Shown piece by piece: positions 1-8,002 of a stretch of 64,000 nt of DNA. Within the stretch, counting starts at the first letter, position 1. Each line of letters starts with the position of its first letter. Position numbers and translations under genes: made by a program. The DNA comes from Prevotella pectinovora (GTDB taxonomy: Bacteria; Bacteroidota; Bacteroidia; Bacteroidales; Bacteroidaceae). A model generated the notes under the pieces. The model searched no databases, was not told the DNA's origin, and was given only the letters and a program-made list of their open reading frames with translations. Location of the stretch: positions 1 to 64,000 of the forward strand of contig NZ_JXQI01000063.1 in assembly GCF_000834015.1 (NCBI RefSeq). Reading direction: 5' to 3'.

Positions 1-789
1 ATTTGTATTCAGATAGCATTTTGCTCATGCGAATATAAGTTCAAGGCTTTCGACTTCTTGTATAGCGAACCGCAGAAAATTGAAATCTGCCGCTACGACA
101 GGTTGGAAAGTCAATACCTCACCACGAGCGACTTTTCTGCCCTTCAGCAGATGAACACCGACTACCCGATGGAGACAAGAACACTCATTGAGGATATGCT
201 CAAGCTGGGCGAAGTAAACGACCCCGAGATAAACAAGATATTCCTGACTTTTTATCAAGACTCTACACTACAGACACTTATAAGCGATGCAGAATCACAG
301 TATGCTAACGTTGACGACTTGAACGACCAGTTCAATAAGGCATTCACGAACCTGCAGAAGATTTATCCTAAAATTGTGATTCCAAGGATATACATGCAAA
401 TTGGCGCCCTTGACCAAAGCATCATTATCGGCAACAGCACGATAGGAATCTCCATAGACAAATATCTCGGAGAAGATTATCCTCTTTACAGGAAATACTA
501 TCCGGAAACGCAGCGCAAAACTATGAACAGAAAGAACATTGTGCCTGATGCCATCTGCTTCTATCTGATGAGCATCCACCAGATGCCCAACTTCGACAAA
601 AGACCTCAGATAGAGCGAGATATACATCTGGGAAAAATAATGTGGCTCTGCAATAAGGTCTTGGAAGAAAAGGCTTTCGACACTAAATTTGTCAAGGCTA
701 CCGAAAAGTATATGCGGTGCCATCCAAAGACAGACATTACCAAATTCATCCAAGACAACGATTTTTCCGTAATCATTAAACACATGTAG
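1..789 (+). CDS. GldB-like gliding/T9SS-associated lipoprotein (5' partial)
   Basis: The frame is already open at base 1 and ends with TAG at 787-789, so the true start lies upstream of the window. The visible N-terminus is a short hydrophobic stretch with closely spaced cysteines (IAFCSC), which could be the end of a lipoprotein signal peptide. The body is about 250 residues. Its central section (IGISIDKYLGEDYPLYRKYY, then ETQRKTM) resembles the conserved part of GldB, a lipoprotein linked to gliding motility and T9SS function in Bacteroidetes. Other T9SS-type proteins in the window fit this. The assignment rests on remembered family resemblance. It converges on the radical SAM gene with about 50 bases between. 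Confidence 0.6.
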   Translation: MCIQIAFCSCEYKFKAFDFLYSEPQKIEICRYDRLESQYLTTSDFSALQQMNTDYPMETRTLIEDMLKLGEVNDPEINKIFLTFYQDSTLQTLISDAESQYANVDDLNDQFNKAFTNLQKIYPKIVIPRIYMQIGALDQSIIIGNSTIGISIDKYLGEDYPLYRKYYPETQRKTMNRKNIVPDAICFYLMSIHQMPNFDKRPQIERDIHLGKIMWLCNKVLEEKAFDTKFVKATEKYMRCHPKTDITKFIQDNDFSVIIKHM

Positions 790-840
790 CAGAAGGTGGA
801 AACAAGCCTTAACACAACAAGCCCAAATGGTTGATCCGGA

Positions 841-1746
841 TTAAAGAGCGTCTCCCTGGCGAATGTCATTCTCTCGAAGATATTTATTCAATTTATCTGT
901 AAACTCATAGTTCTTCAGCCCCCAGTCTGGAGCAAGAAGCATTCCCTTTGGCGATTGGGAAACGAAACGCTCAATGACAATCGAAGGACGTAGATTGCGG
1001 ATATACTCTGAGATTGTGCGAATATATTCGTCAACCGAGAAGACATGAAAAGGTTTTCTCTCATAATCCTCAGCCAACCGTGTTCCTCTAACGACCTGTA
1101 GCTGATGGATTTTCAGAATGTCGAGAGATGTTGCAGATATTTTTTTAGCCTGAGCTATAATGTCGTCGGCAGACTCTCCAGGCAGCCCCACAATAACGTG
1201 CCCACCGGTGACAATTCCCCTTTTTGAAGTTTCTTCTATAGCATGGACAGAGCAACCGAAATCATGACCGCGGTTTATTCTCAACAATGTGGAATCCTCT
1301 GTGCTTTCTATCCCATACTCTACCGTGAGGAAAGTCTGACGATTCAATGACTCCAGATAATCCAGAATCTCGTCGTTGATACAGTCGGGACGGGTTCCTA
1401 TAATAAGTCCCACAACATCATCACACGCCAAAGCCTCCTCGTATTTCCTACGCAAGATGTCAATATCAGCATATGTATTGCTGTAAGCCTGGAAATAAGC
1501 AAGATACTTCATGTCTGGATATTTGTGCGAAAAAAACTGTTTACCCTTCTCTATCTGGTCTGTAATACTCTGTTCCCTGTCACAATAGGCAGGATTGAAT
1601 GAACGGTTGTCGCAGAAGCAACAACCTCCCCTACCAACCTTTCCATCTCTGTTAGGACAGGAAAAACCGGCATCCACGGAAATTTTCTGAACCCTGAACG
1701 GGAATTTCCCTCTTATCCACTCGCTATAAGAATTATAATTCGGCAT
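841..1746 (-). CDS. TIGR01212/YhcC-type radical SAM protein
   Basis: This 301-residue protein begins with the tract typical of the YhcC/TIGR01212 family. Cysteines near residues 30, 42 and 45 (SCPNRDG, then GGCCFC) would bind the radical-SAM 4Fe-4S cluster. Later motifs fit the SAM barrel: IGTRPDC, VEYGIES and GGHVIVGLPGE. Family members are cytosolic and their substrate is not well established. The length is normal for the family. The gene starts with ATG and stands alone, divergent from the dipeptidyl peptidase gene across about 380 bases. The family call is secure and the reaction is unknown. Confidence 0.88.
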   Translation of the reverse strand: MPNYNSYSEWIRGKFPFRVQKISVDAGFSCPNRDGKVGRGGCCFCDNRSFNPAYCDREQSITDQIEKGKQFFSHKYPDMKYLAYFQAYSNTYADIDILRRKYEEALACDDVVGLIIGTRPDCINDEILDYLESLNRQTFLTVEYGIESTEDSTLLRINRGHDFGCSVHAIEETSKRGIVTGGHVIVGLPGESADDIIAQAKKISATSLDILKIHQLQVVRGTRLAEDYERKPFHVFSVDEYIRTISEYIRNLRPSIVIERFVSQSPKGMLLAPDWGLKNYEFTDKLNKYLRENDIRQGDAL

Positions 1747-1920
1747 ATAATATTTTTATATAAGTTGGCATATTCTATTTTTACTGGTAAGTCGGGGAAA
1801 TACCTGATGCCGGCAATACGTTTTATTCGTAGCCCCATCAAATATCACCAAGACAGAAGCCATCCAACTGTCGTCGGGATTAAACACATAGCATCAACAG
1901 TTTCTGATAAAATGTAAATG

Positions 1921-1928
1921 CAAAGATA
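1921..1928 (-). promoter_or_regulatory. Possible -7 box in the 380-base divergent intergenic region
   Basis: On the minus strand these bases read TATCTTTG, matching the Bacteroidetes -7 consensus TAnnTTTG. No convincing TTTG lies at the expected distance upstream, and the box is about 175 bases from the radical SAM start, so the leader would be long. Apart from this box and the one at 2078, I see no gene or strong structure in 1747-2126. Confidence 0.35.
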
Positions 1929-2077
1929 CAATTAAAAATTGATAATCTATGGACTAAAGAATGGTTAAAGCCCTACAAACCGTACTATTCACACAATATG
2001 CAAATCCTCAACACCGGGTAACAACCCATTTGGGTTAAATTGTGTTTAATCATGAGTACTAATTGCAATATAATTGC

Positions 2078-2085
2078 TAATTTTG
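2078..2085 (+). promoter_or_regulatory. Possible -7 box for the dipeptidyl peptidase gene
   Basis: The sequence TAATTTTG fits TAnnTTTG and lies about 40 bases before the ATG at 2127. A matching -33 TTTG at 19-20 bases is not evident, so this is a partial promoter match. Confidence 0.4.
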
Positions 2086-2126
2086 CAATAGATATAGAAA
2101 TACTATAAAAACAGATAAATTTAATT

Positions 2127-4331
2127 ATGAGAAAATTGTTCCTAATGTGCGCAGCTTTATTGATTAGCGCTACAACTGCTTTGGCTGGCAACGACTTGTC
2201 ACTCAAGGACATCACGTCCGGCAAGTTCGCCCCCAAAGGAATTGGAAGCATCACGGCTCTCGACGACGGAGAGACCTATGCCCAGGTTAGCAAAGACGGC
2301 AAGAAGGTGGTGAGATACTCCTTCCGCACCGGCAAACAAACCGACGTGCTGTTTGACGTGAACAACACCATCGGTCAGAAAATAGAGTCTTTCGAAGACT
2401 ATATTATGAGTCCTGACGGTACAAAGATGCTTATCCAGACGAATTCACACAAGATTTACAGACGTTCTTTCACAGCCGACTTCTACATCTACACCATCGC
2501 AAGCCGCAAGCTTGAGAAGCTGTCTGACAACGGAGCACAGCAGACACCAGTCTGGTCACCAGACGGAAAGCAGATTGCTTTCGTGCGTGACAACAACATC
2601 TTCCTTGTAAAACTGCTCTACGACAACGCCGAGAGCCAGGTGACGAAAGACGGCAAGAAGAACGAACTCATCAACGGTATTCCAGATTGGGTGAACGAGG
2701 AGGAGTTCGGATTCAACACGGCCATGACTTTCAATGGCGACGGCAGCATGATATGCTGGATAAAGTATGACGAGAAGGACGTACGTGAATACTCTCTGCA
2801 GATGTTCAAGGGGGAATATCCTGAACACAAGGAATATGCCGCATACCCTGGTCTCTACTCATACAAATATCCTAAGGCTGGAGAGAAGAACTCTACGGTG
2901 GCAGTATACAGTTACGACATCAAGTCGCATCAGACAAGGAAATTGCAGGTACCACTCGACGCTGACGGATACATTCCACGCATCGTAGCTACTAAAGATG
3001 CCGAGAAAATCATCGTCTATACATTCAACCGCCATCAGAGCGACCTCCGCCTATATGCCGTAAATCCAAGAAGCACAGTAGCAAAGATGCTCATCCAGGA
3101 GAAGAACGCCAAATATGTTCAGGAGGAGGCCATGGCAAACATCAAGATTACCGACAGCCATATCTTGCTGCCAAGCGACCGCGACGGCTTCATGCAGCTG
3201 TATCTCTACAGCATCAACGGCAGTCTGGTGAAAAAAATCACTACTGGCAAACATGACGTGACCGATGTTTACGGCTACGACGAAAAGACCGGCAACACCT
3301 ATTATCAGGCTGCAGGGAAGGATCCGATGAACCGCGAAGTATATGTAACGGCAAAGAACGGCAAGACCGAATGTCTGACAAAACGCGACGGATGGAGCTC
3401 TGCATCTTTCAGCAAGGGCTTCAAGTATTTCGTGAACATCTGGAGCGACAGAAACACTCCTTTCGAATACTCAATGTGTGACAAGAACGGAAAGCGCATC
3501 GCAATGGTGAATGACAACAGCGAGCTGAAAACCAAGCTCAAGGAATACAACCTTCCACAGAAGGAGTTCTTCACCTTCACGACATCCGAGGGAGTAAAGC
3601 TAAACGGCATAATGGTAAAGCCACACAATTTTGACGCATCAAAGAAATATCCTGTCATCATGTGGCAGTATAGTGGTCCTGGCAGTCAGCAGGTTACAAA
3701 CTCATGGGCAGTAGGTTCAATGGGCAACGGATGTCTCTATGACGGATATCTCGCTGACAGAGGTTTCATCCTGGTTTGCGTTGACGGACGCGGCACTGGC
3801 GGAAGAGGAGAAGAATTCATGAAGTGCACATATCTCAAGCTTGGCGACCTTGAGTCGAAAGACCAGGTGGAAACAGCTCTCTATCTTGGCACTCTGCCAT
3901 ACGTAGACAAAAACAACATCGGCATCTGGGGATGGAGCTTCGGTGGCTTCAACACTCTCATGAGCATGAGCGAGGGAAGAAACGTATTCAAGGCAGGTGT
4001 TTCAGTAGCACCTCCAACAGACTGGCGTTTCTACGACACCGTATACACAGAGCGCTATATGCGTACTCCTCAGGAGAACCCTGCAGGTTACGACACCAAC
4101 CCGATCAAGAGAGCGGCTGGTCTCAGCGGCAGCCTCCTTATCTGTCATGGCCTTGCAGACGACAACGTGCATCCACAGAACGCATATGAATACACGGAGG
4201 CTCTTATTCAGGCAGACAAGGATTTCCGCATGAACATCTACACCAACCGCAACCACAGCATCTATGGTGGCAACACTCGCAACCACCTGCTCAGACAGAT
4301 TGCAGACTTTTTTGTTGAAAAGATGAAGTAA
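2127..4331 (+). CDS. Dipeptidyl peptidase IV, secreted S9B serine protease
   Basis: The 734-residue protein has a clear signal peptide (MRKLFLMCAALLISATTALA), an N-terminal beta-propeller region and a C-terminal alpha/beta hydrolase domain. The nucleophile is Ser604 in GWSFGG; the acid and base are the Asp in LADDNVH and the His in NRNHSIYGG. The propeller motif DWVNEEEFG carries the paired glutamates that bind the free amino end of substrates in DPP IV. The enzyme should remove X-Pro or X-Ala dipeptides from peptides in the periplasm or outside the cell, as in Porphyromonas and Prevotella. A POT peptide transporter lies 7 kb away and could import the products. It is monocistronic, with a strong terminator downstream. 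Confidence 0.93.
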   Translation: MRKLFLMCAALLISATTALAGNDLSLKDITSGKFAPKGIGSITALDDGETYAQVSKDGKKVVRYSFRTGKQTDVLFDVNNTIGQKIESFEDYIMSPDGTKMLIQTNSHKIYRRSFTADFYIYTIASRKLEKLSDNGAQQTPVWSPDGKQIAFVRDNNIFLVKLLYDNAESQVTKDGKKNELINGIPDWVNEEEFGFNTAMTFNGDGSMICWIKYDEKDVREYSLQMFKGEYPEHKEYAAYPGLYSYKYPKAGEKNSTVAVYSYDIKSHQTRKLQVPLDADGYIPRIVATKDAEKIIVYTFNRHQSDLRLYAVNPRSTVAKMLIQEKNAKYVQEEAMANIKITDSHILLPSDRDGFMQLYLYSINGSLVKKITTGKHDVTDVYGYDEKTGNTYYQAAGKDPMNREVYVTAKNGKTECLTKRDGWSSASFSKGFKYFVNIWSDRNTPFEYSMCDKNGKRIAMVNDNSELKTKLKEYNLPQKEFFTFTTSEGVKLNGIMVKPHNFDASKKYPVIMWQYSGPGSQQVTNSWAVGSMGNGCLYDGYLADRGFILVCVDGRGTGGRGEEFMKCTYLKLGDLESKDQVETALYLGTLPYVDKNNIGIWGWSFGGFNTLMSMSEGRNVFKAGVSVAPPTDWRFYDTVYTERYMRTPQENPAGYDTNPIKRAAGLSGSLLICHGLADDNVHPQNAYEYTEALIQADKDFRMNIYTNRNHSIYGGNTRNHLLRQIADFFVEKMK

Positions 4332-4383
4332 GCTTCTGACACACATGATTTGGAACAAAAGAACCAAACGAATATAAAAGGAT

Positions 4384-4432
4384 AATGGCGGTTTCCCCAA
4401 CAAGACATAAAGTCTAAAGGGAAACCGCCATT
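4384..4432. terminator. Bidirectional-type hairpin terminator after DPP IV
   Basis: AATGGCGGTTTCCC (4384-4397) pairs perfectly with GGGAAACCGCCATT (4419-4432) around a 21-base loop, followed by an A/T-rich stretch. It sits 50 bases past the DPP IV stop and faces the end of the minus-strand PqqD unit. Confidence 0.7.
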
Positions 4433-4450
4433 ATTAATTTATCAAAAAGG

Positions 4451-4553
4451 ACACTACAAAGAGCAATTTATAGCTACAAAATGCATTTTATACTACAATG
4501 AACAATTCTTATAGCTACAAAAAGCAAGACTTTTAGCTATAACAAAGAACAAC
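4451..4553. repeat. Degenerate tandem repeat, about five units of 20-24 bases
   Basis: Five imperfect units follow one another: 4451-4470, 4471-4490, 4491-4511, 4512-4535 and a partial one from 4536. They share a core like TAGCTACAAARAGCAATTTTA. The units differ by substitutions and small length changes, so this is an old, decayed array. It lies between the DPP IV terminator and the end of the PqqD gene, and no coding sequence covers it. Confidence 0.6.
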
Positions 4554-4634
4554 GCCCATACCAACATGCACCAACTGGTTATCCTCAACCTACTGTCAGA
4601 ACATATATTTGAGCATAAGATCATGTCGTTGTTA

Positions 4635-4901
4635 TTATTCCACGATACCTATTTCACTCCACCCACGAAGCAAATTTTCACAGTCTGCCTTTGCCACTTC
4701 AGCATCAACATCATACTTTTCCAAAAGTAAAGAAGCCATCATATCGGCATCAAACTCCTTGTCTCCCAAAGCCTCCCAAATGAAGGCCGAAGTCTCGTTC
4801 ATACTTATGATATTGCTGAAGTCTATGTTCTCTTTACCCTCAGCCACGACAATCTGCTCTCCACAGACGTCACGAAGATTAAATCCAGGTTTCTTACGCA
4901 T
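4635..4901 (-). CDS. PqqD-like peptide chaperone protein
   Basis: The protein has 88 residues from the ATG at 4901. A TTG nine bases upstream is also in frame, but ATG leaves a normal 5-base gap after the preceding gene. The middle section (ISMNETSAFIWEAL) is the signature of the PqqD/RRE fold, which binds leader peptides for modifying enzymes in RiPP pathways. It is the last gene of a four-gene unit with an S24/S26 peptidase and an HprK-like ATPase. There is no pqqA, pqqC or pqqE here, so PQQ synthesis is not implied. A role as peptide-recognition element is inferred from the fold. Confidence 0.78.
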   Translation of the reverse strand: MRKKPGFNLRDVCGEQIVVAEGKENIDFSNIISMNETSAFIWEALGDKEFDADMMASLLLEKYDVDAEVAKADCENLLRGWSEIGIVE

Positions 4902-4906
4902 ATTTT

Positions 4907-5422
4907 TCAATTGATATTTTCGGTTTTAACAATCCTGCGATAAGCAGCAAGTATGTAGCGACGCACTATGAGAGGCGTCAGTCTTGTCCACAGAAACGAA
5001 TATAGACACCATTTCAGGCCATTGGTCTTGTCGATATGTTCCCTGCCTTTGCGGTAGAATCCTATTGCCTCCGCCCTTACGTCAGAGAGCTTGCAGCGTT
5101 CGGTACCGATATTTCCGTCGCCACGAAGTACCACATTCTCTCCTTTTATGCTCACAATCCTATGCAATACGAAATAATTCTCGCCTATTTCTGCCAGCAC
5201 GGGCATTCCCACTTTAGGGTCTCTCGCCCGAATGAGCAATGCCTTGTCACGGTTGTCTTCAAGAAAGGGCCGCATACTATATCCTCTCAGTGGCAAGGTC
5301 ACGGTATGTCCTTCCTCCAGAAGACTTATAACCTCTGGAATAAGTTCTGAATTTGAAAACAATTTCTCTTCTCTCTTCTTCATAAGATTATGTATTATCT
5401 GAACAGGCTCAAGTTCATTCAT
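4907..5422 (-). CDS. S24/S26 family signal-peptidase-like protein
   Basis: The 171-residue protein carries the S26 box LPLRGYSMRPFL, in which the Ser of SM would be the nucleophile, and a second box YFVLHRIV. A histidine in that second position is the arrangement of SipW/Sec11-type signal peptidases, rather than the Ser-Lys pair of LepB. The C-terminus has an aromatic, hydrophobic segment that may associate with the membrane. The ATG at 5422 overlaps the end of the HprK-like gene by 8 bases, which is good evidence for translational coupling. A TTG at 5428 is the alternative start. It may trim or process a peptide handled by the neighbouring PqqD-like protein; this is inferred. Confidence 0.75.
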   Translation of the reverse strand: MNELEPVQIIHNLMKKREEKLFSNSELIPEVISLLEEGHTVTLPLRGYSMRPFLEDNRDKALLIRARDPKVGMPVLAEIGENYFVLHRIVSIKGENVVLRGDGNIGTERCKLSDVRAEAIGFYRKGREHIDKTNGLKWCLYSFLWTRLTPLIVRRYILAAYRRIVKTENIN

Positions 5423-6296
5423 GGTCAATCATCGAGTGACAGACCTCTGCCGACTCTCTGTCTGGCAGACAATGCAACGTATATAATTCGGAAAATCTTA
5501 TCACGTCAGAAATACAGTTGCAGACATTGTCAAAAACCCTCTTGTCCCATCTCATAGTGGAACACGAAGGTAGGAATGAAGCAAAAGCCGCCACCGTAGG
5601 CAGTTTTTCCACCCAGTTTCTCTCGCAGCGCTCAATACGAGTTACTGCTGCCAGAGGCGCTTTCACATCACGATAGCATGGCGTCTTACCACTCCACGGA
5701 GTTCCATAAACAAACACTTCTTCGCCGATGACTCTCACCACAGGATTATCATCGTTCATAAGGTCACAGTCTGGTATATACCTCAGCCAGTTGCTCACCT
5801 GAGTGCTCTTTCCAGTTCCGCTTTGGGCTATGAAAGCATAGCCACGTCCGTTGTGTCTCACCAGCGAGGCATGAATCATCAAAGCCTTCTGAAAACTTGC
5901 AGCAAACGAGAAAGCCATCATCACGGCATTGTTGAGCGCATACTGCCTCATGAAGAAATCACCGTTCAGCGCACAGCGACAATCGTTGAAGTCTGCGTTT
6001 GTCTGTAGCAGGCAGCAAGCCCTGCCTTCAAGATCCTTTATTATATACTGATAACTGGAATCCGGGAAGCGGTCTACTATTACATTGCCATTCCCCGTAT
6101 CGAAATCTCCAATACGTTCCCTGTTTTCTTTTTTAGGCTGCAGTTTATCGTCTACATAAAGACGCAGCAACAAAGACTCCTCCTTACACATCCTACCAAT
6201 GACAAAGGGTGTGAAAGAAGGAATCAGACTTGTTCCATCGGTATAATCCTCCGAGAAACTTATTTCAATAGGGAATTCCGCTATTCGATAGAGCAT
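5415..6296 (-). CDS. HPr kinase/PEPCK-like ATPase of a peptide-modification type locus
   Basis: The protein has 293 residues. A P-loop (GYAFIAQSGTGKSTQ) occurs near residue 155, followed by DLMNDDNP, which matches the acidic metal site of HPr kinase-like proteins, and GTPWSGKTP. This motif set is seen in HprK-like proteins that sit beside PqqD and peptidase genes in RiPP-type loci, where some phosphorylate the peptide. The N-terminal 130 residues show no domain I recognise. It overlaps the downstream peptidase gene and follows a small secreted protein gene by 48 bases. The substrate is unknown; true HPr kinase activity is unlikely because a PTS is not evident here. Confidence 0.7.
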   Translation of the reverse strand: MLYRIAEFPIEISFSEDYTDGTSLIPSFTPFVIGRMCKEESLLLRLYVDDKLQPKKENRERIGDFDTGNGNVIVDRFPDSSYQYIIKDLEGRACCLLQTNADFNDCRCALNGDFFMRQYALNNAVMMAFSFAASFQKALMIHASLVRHNGRGYAFIAQSGTGKSTQVSNWLRYIPDCDLMNDDNPVVRVIGEEVFVYGTPWSGKTPCYRDVKAPLAAVTRIERCERNWVEKLPTVAAFASFLPSCSTMRWDKRVFDNVCNCISDVIRFSELYTLHCLPDRESAEVCHSMIDHE

Positions 6297-6344
6297 TTCG
6301 AATTATTTCAATTATAAAATAAAGACAGGTCCCTGCATCCATTC

Positions 6345-6758
6345 TCAATGCGCCATCACCACACGCTGATAGGCGAACTCTTCAGCGGGTATCTGCTTTA
6401 CGATGAGTTTGTTCTTACCAGCCAGCCGCTGCTTCATAGAGCTCAATGATTTCTCTGCCTCTTTGCGAGACTTGGCATTTACTGTTACACAAGTAGCATG
6501 CTGAATACCTTTGCCGCCCATGAATTCACGTAGCTGATAAGAATACTCCTGTTTGTTTGCCAGAATGCCTGTTTTTCCTACAGTCGTTACAGAGTCAAGC
6601 TGCTGAATGACAGTTACATAAGCCGTAGAATCGTTGAACGATGTTGCCACACCAAACACATAAGTAGTCTTGACTCCCTTTCCCTTGGCAGCATAAGCCA
6701 GTTGTACTGTCGTCAAAAGCAGTACAGCCATAAGTGCCACATATTTTAAAGATCTCAT
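6345..6758 (-). CDS. Small secreted protein of unknown function
   Basis: The protein has 137 residues, with a signal peptide ending near YAAKGKG. The mature part is basic and has a short beta-rich segment (TTYVFGVATSFNDSTAYVTV), then a helical stretch with KSRKEAEKSLSSMKQRL. I do not recognise the family. It is the first gene of the minus-strand unit that continues into the HprK-like ATPase, S24/S26 peptidase and PqqD-like protein, with a 48-base gap. It may be a substrate or partner of that unit, or only a co-transcribed envelope protein. Confidence 0.7.
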   Translation of the reverse strand: MRSLKYVALMAVLLLTTVQLAYAAKGKGVKTTYVFGVATSFNDSTAYVTVIQQLDSVTTVGKTGILANKQEYSYQLREFMGGKGIQHATCVTVNAKSRKEAEKSLSSMKQRLAGKNKLIVKQIPAEEFAYQRVVMAH

Positions 6759-6934
6759 TATTCTGTTATTCGTATTGTTTCTATTTCGTTTTTTTTATAT
6801 ACTCATTTATCCATTTCAGAAATCACCCGGACCCTGGTCTCCATCATTCAGTAGCACCGGACTTTCATATCGTTTCCACCTATGGAATTTCGATACGCCA
6901 AGCCTACAGACGCCTTTCCCTTGTCTGTAGGCTA

Positions 6935-7798
6935 TCAGCTACCGAGGAAGGATTTCAGCTGTTTGTTCTGAGTGGAATGGCGTAGTCGGCGTATTGCCTT
7001 TTCCTTAATCTGCCTTACGCGTTCTCTTGTCAGTCCATACAGCACTCCGATTTCCTCAAGCGTCTTTTCCGGTTGGTCTATTCCGAAGAAAGCCTCTATG
7101 ACTTTGCGCTCTCTTTCGTTCAGGGCCTGCAACGCTCTTTTTATCTCCTCGCGCAGGGATTCCATCACGAGCTCATTGTCAGGATCCGGCGAGTCGGAGT
7201 TAGCCATTATGTCAATAAGGCTTCCTTCCTCACCTTCTTTTATTGGCGAGTCAACGGACACGTGTCTTCCGTTAATTTTCATAGCTTCGCGTATCTTGTC
7301 CTCCGGCAGGTCAGTCTGCTCTGCGAGTTCGTCAACGCTAGCCCTTCTTTCGTATTGCTGTTCAAATTTGTTCTGCGCCTTGTTAGCCTTGTTCACGGTT
7401 CCCACCACATTCAGTGGCAGTCTCACTATCCTGCTCTGCTCTGCAATAGCCTGCAGAATGCTTTGCCTTATCCACCACACGGCGTATGATATGAACTTGA
7501 AGCCTCTTGTCTCATCAAATTTCTCAGCAGCCTTTATGAGTCCGAGATTCCCTTCATTGATAAGGTCAGGAAGACTGAGACCCTGGTTCTGATACTGTTT
7601 AGCGACTGAGACAACGAATCTGAGGTTTGCCTTTGTGAGGCGTTCAAGTGCCTTCCGGTCACCTTTTTTTATCCGCTGCGCCAATTCCACCTCTTCGTCT
7701 ACGGTCAGCAGTTCTTCGTGTCCGATTTCCTGCAGGTACTTGTCAAGCGAAAGGTCCTCGCGGTTTGTAATGGATGATGTGATTTTCAGTTGTCTCAT
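6935..7798 (-). CDS. rpoD: Primary RNA polymerase sigma factor (sigma-70 family)
   Basis: At 287 residues this is the short primary sigma of Bacteroidetes, lacking the long region 1.1 of the Escherichia coli protein. Region 1.2 is at the N-terminus ([17 protein letters not shown]). Region 2 carries [20 protein letters not shown] and [10 protein letters not shown], region 3 follows, and region 4 has the helix-turn-helix [19 protein letters not shown]. It directs housekeeping transcription at TTTG/TAnnTTTG promoters, many of which can be seen in this window. A perfect copy of that promoter lies 31 bases upstream of its own ATG. Confidence 0.95.
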   Translation of the reverse strand: MRQLKITSSITNREDLSLDKYLQEIGHEELLTVDEEVELAQRIKKGDRKALERLTKANLRFVVSVAKQYQNQGLSLPDLINEGNLGLIKAAEKFDETRGFKFISYAVWWIRQSILQAIAEQSRIVRLPLNVVGTVNKANKAQNKFEQQYERRASVDELAEQTDLPEDKIREAMKINGRHVSVDSPIKEGEEGSLIDIMANSDSPDPDNELVMESLREEIKRALQALNERERKVIEAFFGIDQPEKTLEEIGVLYGLTRERVRQIKEKAIRRLRHSTQNKQLKSFLGS

Positions 7799-7828
7799 AG
7801 AAAAAAGTTTTAACTAATTTACCAAATG

Positions 7829-7859
7829 CAAATATAATATTATTTATTCTAACGACAAA
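7829..7859 (-). promoter_or_regulatory. Promoter of rpoD, TTTG-N19-TATATTTG
   Basis: On the minus strand a TTTG (complement of 7856-7859) is followed after exactly 19 bases by TATATTTG (complement of 7829-7836). This is the full Bacteroidetes vegetative consensus, 31 bases before the rpoD ATG. Confidence 0.72.
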
Positions 7860-7920
7860 AGATTATATTCTTTTTTTTCAAATACCTATGAATATGAAGT
7901 CAAAACAGCCTGTTTTGAAT

Positions 7921-7967
7921 AAAAAAAGCACAAACAAACTGCCTTTATGTAGGTAGTTTGCCTGTGC
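7921..7967 (-). terminator. Intrinsic terminator of the HtrA gene
   Basis: A 17-base stem with a few mismatches (arms 7929-7945 and 7951-7967, six-base loop) is followed on the minus strand by a run of seven T (7921-7927). It lies 36 bases past the HtrA stop codon. Confidence 0.8.
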
Positions 7968-8002
7968 CATTGATATTTTTATCGTTATTCAGTCGAAAGA
8001 TT

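Noticed and set aside
1808..1918. A 36-codon frame between the radical SAM and DPP IV genes
   Set aside because: There is no ribosome site or family likeness, and it could arise by chance.
4635..4901. PQQ biosynthesis
   Set aside because: Only a PqqD-like protein is present; pqqA, pqqC and pqqE are not, so the fold is used for something else.
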